Of a stretch of 15,943 nt of DNA, positions 11,445 to 15,943 are shown in pieces (positions within the stretch are counted from its first letter, which is position 1; every line of letters begins with the position of its first letter). A model generated the notes under the pieces. That model was not told the origin of the DNA. It did not search any database and saw only the letters and a program-made list of their open reading frames with translations. A program made the translations under genes and the position numbers. Source of the stretch: CALMJB01 sp963977945 (GTDB lineage Bacteria > Actinomycetota > Actinomycetes > Nanopelagicales > Nanopelagicaceae); contig CAXBQO010000014.1 in assembly GCA_963977945.1 (NCBI GenBank), positions 1 to 15,943 of the forward strand. The letters run 5' to 3'.

Positions 11445-14108
11445 TTAATTTGCGCCGTGGCAACGTTTGTATTTTTTGCCAGAACCACATGGGCAAGGCG
11501 CGTTACGGGAAACATTTTGTCCCTCACCTGGCTCTAATTCTGCGGCGGAATAACTAAGTTGAGCTGAGTCTGCAGTTTTTGGTGGTGGTGTTAAACCTTT
11601 CGCAGCAACTTGTTCGCCCTCTACTTGTACTTCTACATTAAATAAGAATCCAACTAATTCTTCTTTGATTGCATCCATCATCGCCGAGAACAAATCAAAA
11701 CCTTCGCGTTGATATTCAACTAATGGATCACGTTGCGCCATAGCGCGTAATCCGATTCCCTCTTGCAGATAATCCATTTCATATAAGTGATCGCGCCACT
11801 TTTTATCTAATACCGAGAGCAAAATCTTGCGCTCTAATTCGCGGATCACAGTTTCAGTCAGATCCTGTTCGCGTAGTTGATAAGCGGTGTCGGCATCACT
11901 TAAAACTTTTTCAAGAAGGTAATCGGCATCCAGATTTCCTGGTCCACCTGCTTGATTGATTACCTCTTCGTAAGTAAATGAAATCGGATACAAAGTTTTT
12001 AACGCGTTCCACAATGTTTTTAGATCCCAATCTTCTGGCACACCAACTGTGGCATTTGTGACATATGCCGAAATGGTGTCAAACATAAATGTGCGAACTT
12101 GTTCTTTTAGATCAGCACCTTCAAGTACTGCACGGCGCTCTTTATAAATTACGGTGCGCTGTTGATTCATGACATCGTCATATTTCAAAACATTTTTGCG
12201 CATTTCAAAGTTTAAAGATTCAACTTGAGTTTGTGCTGACTTAATTGCATTGCTAACAATTTTTGATTCCAGCGGCGTATCTTCGGGCATTCCTGCTGCT
12301 GTTAAGAATCGCTCAACTAATGCCGAATTAAATCGGCGCATCAGATCATCTTGTAGCGATAAATAGAAGCGAGATTCGCCAGGATCGCCCTGTCGGCCAG
12401 AACGACCGCGGAGCTGGTTATCAATTCTTCGAGATTCATGTCTTTCTGTGCCAAGAACGTATAGACCACCTAATGCAACTACTTTTTCATGTTGCTCTGC
12501 AACCGCAGCTTTCTGTTTTCCAAGTTCTTCAGGCCAACGCGACTCGTACTGTTCTGAGTCTTCTACTGGAGAAATTCCATTTCGTTGTAGCTCAAAGTCA
12601 GCCATGAACTCTGGATTTCCACCCAACATGATGTCGGTACCACGACCGGCCATATTTGTTGCAACAGTTACCGCACCAATTGTTCCGGCGCGAGCAATGA
12701 TTGCTGCTTCGCGTTCATGTTGTTTAGCATTTAAAACTTCGTGAGCAATTCCGCGACGCTTCAGCACTGCCGATAATTCCTCTGATTTTTCAACGCTGAC
12801 AGTTCCCACCAAAACTGGTTGACCTTTTTTATTGCGTTCGGCGATGTCGTCAGCAACCGCTTTAAATTTGCCTACTTCAGTCTTATAAATCAGGTCGGGT
12901 TGATCTTTTCGGACCATTGGTTTGTTAGTTGGAATCGGAATCACACCTAGTTTATAAATTTGTAAAAATTCAGATGCTTCAGTCATAGCAGTACCGGTCA
13001 TACCGCTTAATTTGTTATACAACCTAAAATAATTTTGTAAGGTAATAGTTGCCAGTGTCTGATTTTCATCTTTAATTTCAATGCGCTCTTTCGCTTCAAG
13101 AGCTTGATGTAGGCCTTCGTTATAACGGCGGCCAGCCAACATACGGCCAGTGTGTTCATCAACAATTAATAATTCACCGTTCATCACTACATAATCTTTA
13201 TCGCGCTTAAATAACTCTTTTGCGCGGATTGCATTGTTTAAATAACCGATCATTGGCGTATTTGCCGCTTCATACAAATTATCAATTTTTAATAAGTTCT
13301 CAACTTTTTCAACGCCTGGTTCCAAAATTCCAACGGTGCGTTTTTTCTCATCAACTTCGTAATCGCTATCGCGCACAAGTCGAGTAACAATGTTGGCAAA
13401 CTCGACATACCACTTGGTGGCTTTATCTGCCGGGCCAGAAATAATCAAAGGTGTTCTGGCTTCATCAATTAAAATCGAGTCAGCTTCATCAATAATTGCA
13501 AAGTTGTGTTCGCGCTGTACGCAATCAGCGAGTGACCAAGCCATGTTGTCGCGCAGATAATCAAAACCAAATTCATTATTTGTGCCATAAGTAATGTCAG
13601 CGGCATAAGCATCGCGCCTTTCATTCGGCGTCATGCTGGCCAGAATTACACCGACTTTTAAACCTAAAAATCTATGAATTCGGCCCATCCATTCGCTATC
13701 GCGTTCGGCTAAGTAATCATTAACTGTTACAACATGCACACCTTTGCCAGAAATTGCATTTAAATATGATGGCAACGTTGCCACCAAAGTTTTTCCTTCA
13801 CCGGTGCGCATTTCAGCGATGTTGCCAAGGTGAAGCGCTGCTCCACCCATAAGTTGAACATCGTAATGACGTTGTCCCAAAGTGCGCTTAGCTGCTTCGC
13901 GAACTACCGCAAACGCCTCTGGAAGTAAATCATCAAGTGATTCTTTATTGTTGTAACGATCTTTAAATTCGGAAGTTTTTTGACGAAGTTGCTCATCGGT
14001 TAAAGCAGAGATTTTGCTTTCAAATGTATTTACTTGGGATGCAATTTTTTCTAGACGACGAACCTGGCGGCCTTCACCGGCGCGCAGAATCTTGTCTAGC
14101 AATTTCAC
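11445..14108 (-). CDS. secA: Preprotein translocase ATPase SecA
   Basis: An 887-residue motor that drives unfolded preproteins through the SecYEG channel. Walker A MRTGEGKT is at 100-107, and the DEAD-type Walker B IIDEAD (205-210) is followed by the SecA signature ILIDEARTPLIISG. The second motor domain carries TVATNMAGRGTDIMLGGNP and QLRGRSGRQGDPG. The C-terminal zinc-binding tail ends CPCGSGKKYKRCHGAN, used for SecB or ribosome contact. The length fits the main SecA1 type, not the shorter accessory SecA2. GTG start, preceded by a clear Shine-Dalgarno. It lies 20 bp downstream of comF; the ribosome hibernation gene hpf that often intervenes is missing. Confidence 0.98.
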   Translation of the reverse strand: MKLLDKILRAGEGRQVRRLEKIASQVNTFESKISALTDEQLRQKTSEFKDRYNNKESLDDLLPEAFAVVREAAKRTLGQRHYDVQLMGGAALHLGNIAEMRTGEGKTLVATLPSYLNAISGKGVHVVTVNDYLAERDSEWMGRIHRFLGLKVGVILASMTPNERRDAYAADITYGTNNEFGFDYLRDNMAWSLADCVQREHNFAIIDEADSILIDEARTPLIISGPADKATKWYVEFANIVTRLVRDSDYEVDEKKRTVGILEPGVEKVENLLKIDNLYEAANTPMIGYLNNAIRAKELFKRDKDYVVMNGELLIVDEHTGRMLAGRRYNEGLHQALEAKERIEIKDENQTLATITLQNYFRLYNKLSGMTGTAMTEASEFLQIYKLGVIPIPTNKPMVRKDQPDLIYKTEVGKFKAVADDIAERNKKGQPVLVGTVSVEKSEELSAVLKRRGIAHEVLNAKQHEREAAIIARAGTIGAVTVATNMAGRGTDIMLGGNPEFMADFELQRNGISPVEDSEQYESRWPEELGKQKAAVAEQHEKVVALGGLYVLGTERHESRRIDNQLRGRSGRQGDPGESRFYLSLQDDLMRRFNSALVERFLTAAGMPEDTPLESKIVSNAIKSAQTQVESLNFEMRKNVLKYDDVMNQQRTVIYKERRAVLEGADLKEQVRTFMFDTISAYVTNATVGVPEDWDLKTLWNALKTLYPISFTYEEVINQAGGPGNLDADYLLEKVLSDADTAYQLREQDLTETVIRELERKILLSVLDKKWRDHLYEMDYLQEGIGLRAMAQRDPLVEYQREGFDLFSAMMDAIKEELVGFLFNVEVQVEGEQVAAKGLTPPPKTADSAQLSYSAAELEPGEGQNVSRNAPCPCGSGKKYKRCHGAN

Positions 14109-14116
14109 TGTGGGTG

Positions 14117-14122
14117 CCCCTT
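14117..14122 (-). promoter_or_regulatory. Shine-Dalgarno site of secA
   Basis: On the minus strand AAGGGG lies 8 nt before the GTG start of secA, a near-consensus ribosome-binding site. It is noteworthy because most genes here have no visible Shine-Dalgarno and rely on overlaps or leaderless starts. It also supports the GTG as the true start. Confidence 0.6.
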
Positions 14123-14128
14123 AAAAAA

Positions 14129-14836
14129 TTAGGCGGTTTTTCTTGCGTTACGAGGTTCATATGTTAGTCGGTCATTTCCAAGTGTTGCCGCCGCGCAAAT
14201 AACCGCCGAAACCTTGATTTTCTCAGCATTTAACGCCCTGATTGCTTCAGATGCTGATGCACCAGTTGTAATCAGATCATCAATTACTAGCACCTCACTT
14301 TGCGAATAATTTATTCTCGAAAAAAGAAATTTCTTTAGCTTTAGGTCACAGCGATACGCATTATGTAGGTTTTGATATCTAGTTTGTGCATCTAGATTTG
14401 TTTGATCAGATATTCGCTTTTTTATTTTTAATAGTGGTACAACTTCGACGTTGTTTAAAATAGTAGAAACTTTTTTTAAGATTTTTTGTAGGTGTGAATA
14501 TCCACGTTTTCTCTCATTTGCTGAGCGAGATGGAATCGGAACTAAATAAAGTTTTTGATTGCTAAATTTCTGTTTTGCGGCGGTGATTGAGTCGACTATA
14601 GCTTTTGCGATTATGTCTTGGGCAAAGTAATCATTGTTTTCTTTTGCCGCTAAAAAAATTGGCATAGTTTTTTGTTCGTAATTTGCCTGGTAATAAAGGG
14701 GTATGTTCCCGATCCAAACTTTGGTGACTAATTTTTGCCACGGCACTTTGCAAAGCGGGCAAAGTTTTTCACCATACGTTTTACAAACTAAGCAGCTAGG
14801 TGGAAAAACTAAAGATTTGATTGTTTCAATCAGCAC
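14129..14836 (-). CDS. comF: ComF family phosphoribosyltransferase-like protein
   Basis: A 235-residue protein with an N-terminal zinc finger of two CxxC pairs (Cys15/Cys18 and Cys26/Cys29) and a phosphoribosyltransferase fold. The PRPP-binding loop reads VLVIDDLITTGAS (182-194), and the family's RKRGYSHLQKI segment is at 109-119 (usually RGxNQ). ComF supports DNA uptake in competent bacteria, but in actinobacteria its role is unclear. GTG start with no Shine-Dalgarno, 31 bp after the mtrB stop. lpqB, which usually separates mtrB from comF, is absent. Transcription together with mtrB and secA is likely. Confidence 0.9.
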   Translation of the reverse strand: MLIETIKSLVFPPSCLVCKTYGEKLCPLCKVPWQKLVTKVWIGNIPLYYQANYEQKTMPIFLAAKENNDYFAQDIIAKAIVDSITAAKQKFSNQKLYLVPIPSRSANERKRGYSHLQKILKKVSTILNNVEVVPLLKIKKRISDQTNLDAQTRYQNLHNAYRCDLKLKKFLFSRINYSQSEVLVIDDLITTGASASEAIRALNAEKIKVSAVICAAATLGNDRLTYEPRNARKTA

Positions 14837-14867
14837 ACAAGGTTCTTATCAAACCTAAATTAAATAT

Positions 14868-15943
14868 TTATTGAGTTACTAAGTCCTTGGGTACAACTGA
14901 AAGTGGTGGTTGCCCAATTTGTGCGCCATATACTTTTGGCAAGGTTAAAACAAAGTTTGCGCCTTGGTTTGGTTTTCCCCATGCCTGCAACATGCCACCA
15001 TGAAGTTTGGCATCTTCTAACGCGATTGATAAACCTAGACCGGTACCACCACGAGATCTGTTACGAGAAGGGTCGGCTCGCCAAAAGCGATCAAATAAAC
15101 GCAGTGATTGATTTTCGCTAAAACCAATTCCTAAATCACGTACGGCAACGGAAACATCGCTCTCATTTGCGGCAACGGTAATCGTGATTGGTTTATCTTC
15201 AGAGTGATCAATGGCGTTGGATAGCAAGTTACGCATTATGCGTTCGATTCTGCGGGCATCGGCGTTGATACTTAAAGAGTCTGGAGAAATTAATTCAATT
15301 TTTTGGGAATTTAGATTGGTGTAATCAATGGACTTTCGGATCAGCGAAATTAAATCAAAATTACTTAATTGTAAGGTTGCAGCTTGAGCATCAAATCTAC
15401 TTACCTCTAACAAATCATTTAAAAGCAATTCAAATCGATCTATTTGATTTAATAATAATTCTGCACTTCTAGCGGTATTTGCATCAAACTCTTTGCGGTG
15501 GTTGTAAATCAAATCTGAAGCCATGCGAATTGTTGTCAGAGGAGTGCGAAGTTCATGCGAGACATCAGAAACAAATCGCTGTTGCAATTTCGATAAATTT
15601 TCTAATCTGGTGATTTGTTGTTGAATCGCCGCGGCCATTTCATTAAACGATTTAACTAACGTGGCAAACTCATCCTGACTAATTACCTTTAAGCGTGCTT
15701 CATAATCGCCAGAGGTAAAGCGTTCAGCTGCTTTCGCTGCTTGACGTAATGGATCAATTACTTGCTTAGTAGAGTACTTAGTTGCAAAGTAAGTTTTTGC
15801 CAGAATTAGTAAGCACACTATTAACAATGTAATTGCGATATTTTGTAATGTATTAAATTGCGAATTTAATTTAAATAGATAGTAGATCTCATAAACGCCT
15901 GATTTTGGAATATTTAATTTGCCACCAACTATGAAGCCGCTCT
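14868..15943 (-). CDS. mtrB: Sensor histidine kinase MtrB (5' part beyond window)
   Basis: The C-terminal roughly 357 residues of a membrane histidine kinase, open to the right edge of the window. Upstream of the apparent start the frame reads on as SGFIVGGKLNIP and YEIYYLFKL, matching the end of the MtrB sensor domain, so the TTG at 15827 is not the start. Then come a membrane helix (about 15775-15845), a HAMP domain, the phosphoacceptor box SDVSHELRTPL, the N-box RNLLSNAIDHSE, G1 VRDLGIGF and G2 GGTGLGLSIAL. The tail with PPLSVVPKDL is typical of MtrB. With MtrA it controls cell-wall hydrolases and division in actinobacteria; mtrA should lie just outside the window. Confidence 0.92.
   Translation of the reverse strand, partial: SGFIVGGKLNIPKSGVYEIYYLFKLNSQFNTLQNIAITLLIVCLLILAKTYFATKYSTKQVIDPLRQAAKAAERFTSGDYEARLKVISQDEFATLVKSFNEMAAAIQQQITRLENLSKLQQRFVSDVSHELRTPLTTIRMASDLIYNHRKEFDANTARSAELLLNQIDRFELLLNDLLEVSRFDAQAATLQLSNFDLISLIRKSIDYTNLNSQKIELISPDSLSINADARRIERIMRNLLSNAIDHSEDKPITITVAANESDVSVAVRDLGIGFSENQSLRLFDRFWRADPSRNRSRGGTGLGLSIALEDAKLHGGMLQAWGKPNQGANFVLTLPKVYGAQIGQPPLSVVPKDLVTQ

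Noticed and set aside
11439..11460. AAATTAATTT palindrome at the Rv3235-family/secA junction
   Set aside because: The dyad is AT-only and breaks down outside the core, so it is not a credible terminator or operator.
12448..12744. Plus-strand 98-residue frame opposite secA
   Set aside because: Fully antisense to conserved SecA motor-domain sequence, Ser/Pro/Arg-rich without motifs; a shadow frame.
14838..14857. Short AGGTT/AACCT hairpin between mtrB and comF
   Set aside because: Only 5 bp, with no T-run on the transcribed strand; not distinguishable from chance in AT-rich DNA.
1..15943. CRISPR array, insertion sequence, prophage or toxin-antitoxin module
   Set aside because: No spaced repeat series, transposase, integrase or paired small toxin-like frames were seen; the gene content is core chromosomal.

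Overview
The window reads as a piece of a small, AT-rich, highly compacted actinobacterial chromosome. The actinobacterial signs are a WhiB1-type iron-sulfur regulator, a PdtaS-type histidine kinase, MtrB, an Rv3235-family protein beside secA, and a Ssd/CpaE-like ATPase. Low GC, very short spacers, overlapping genes and back-to-back stop codons suggest a streamlined planktonic lineage such as the freshwater acI group (Nanopelagicales). That placement is inferred from content and style, not from a database match.

Region 1 (1-3253, + strand) is one tightly coupled transcription unit. It holds the 3' end of an FAD-linked 2-hydroxyacid/D-lactate dehydrogenase, a TerC-family membrane protein, and the permease and ATPase of a Wzm/Wzt (TagG/TagH)-type polysaccharide exporter. 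The first three genes are joined by 4-bp stop/start overlaps, and the ATPase starts 1 bp after the permease stop or overlaps it.

Region 2 (3254-5488, - strand) holds cystathionine gamma-synthase (metB), apparently with a leaderless promoter, a GNAT acetyltransferase of the diamine acetyltransferase type, a 49-residue microprotein and a small membrane protein with a CNIG motif. Region 3 (5575-7190) has an AlkA-like DNA glycosylase (+) running head-on into a msrA-msrB repair operon (-). A tRNA-Arg(CCG) follows at 7358-7429.

Region 4 (7430-11012) is a signalling block. whiB1 (+) is convergent with and overlaps a minus-strand group of SAF-domain protein, Ssd/CpaE-like ATPase and pdtaS, whose members overlap one another. 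Region 5 (10934-15943) is the conserved secA block: an Rv3235-family gene (+) convergent with secA, then comF and the 3' part of mtrB, all on the - strand. lpqB and hpf, which commonly sit between mtrB, comF and secA in actinobacteria, are not present here.

No mobile element, CRISPR array, integrase or phage gene was seen, and no stretch over 300 bases lacks a gene. The most notable non-coding signals are three perfect inverted repeats in upstream regions: before the microprotein, before whiB1, and between the SAF gene and the Rv3235 gene. A spaced 12-bp direct repeat also lies upstream of whiB1.
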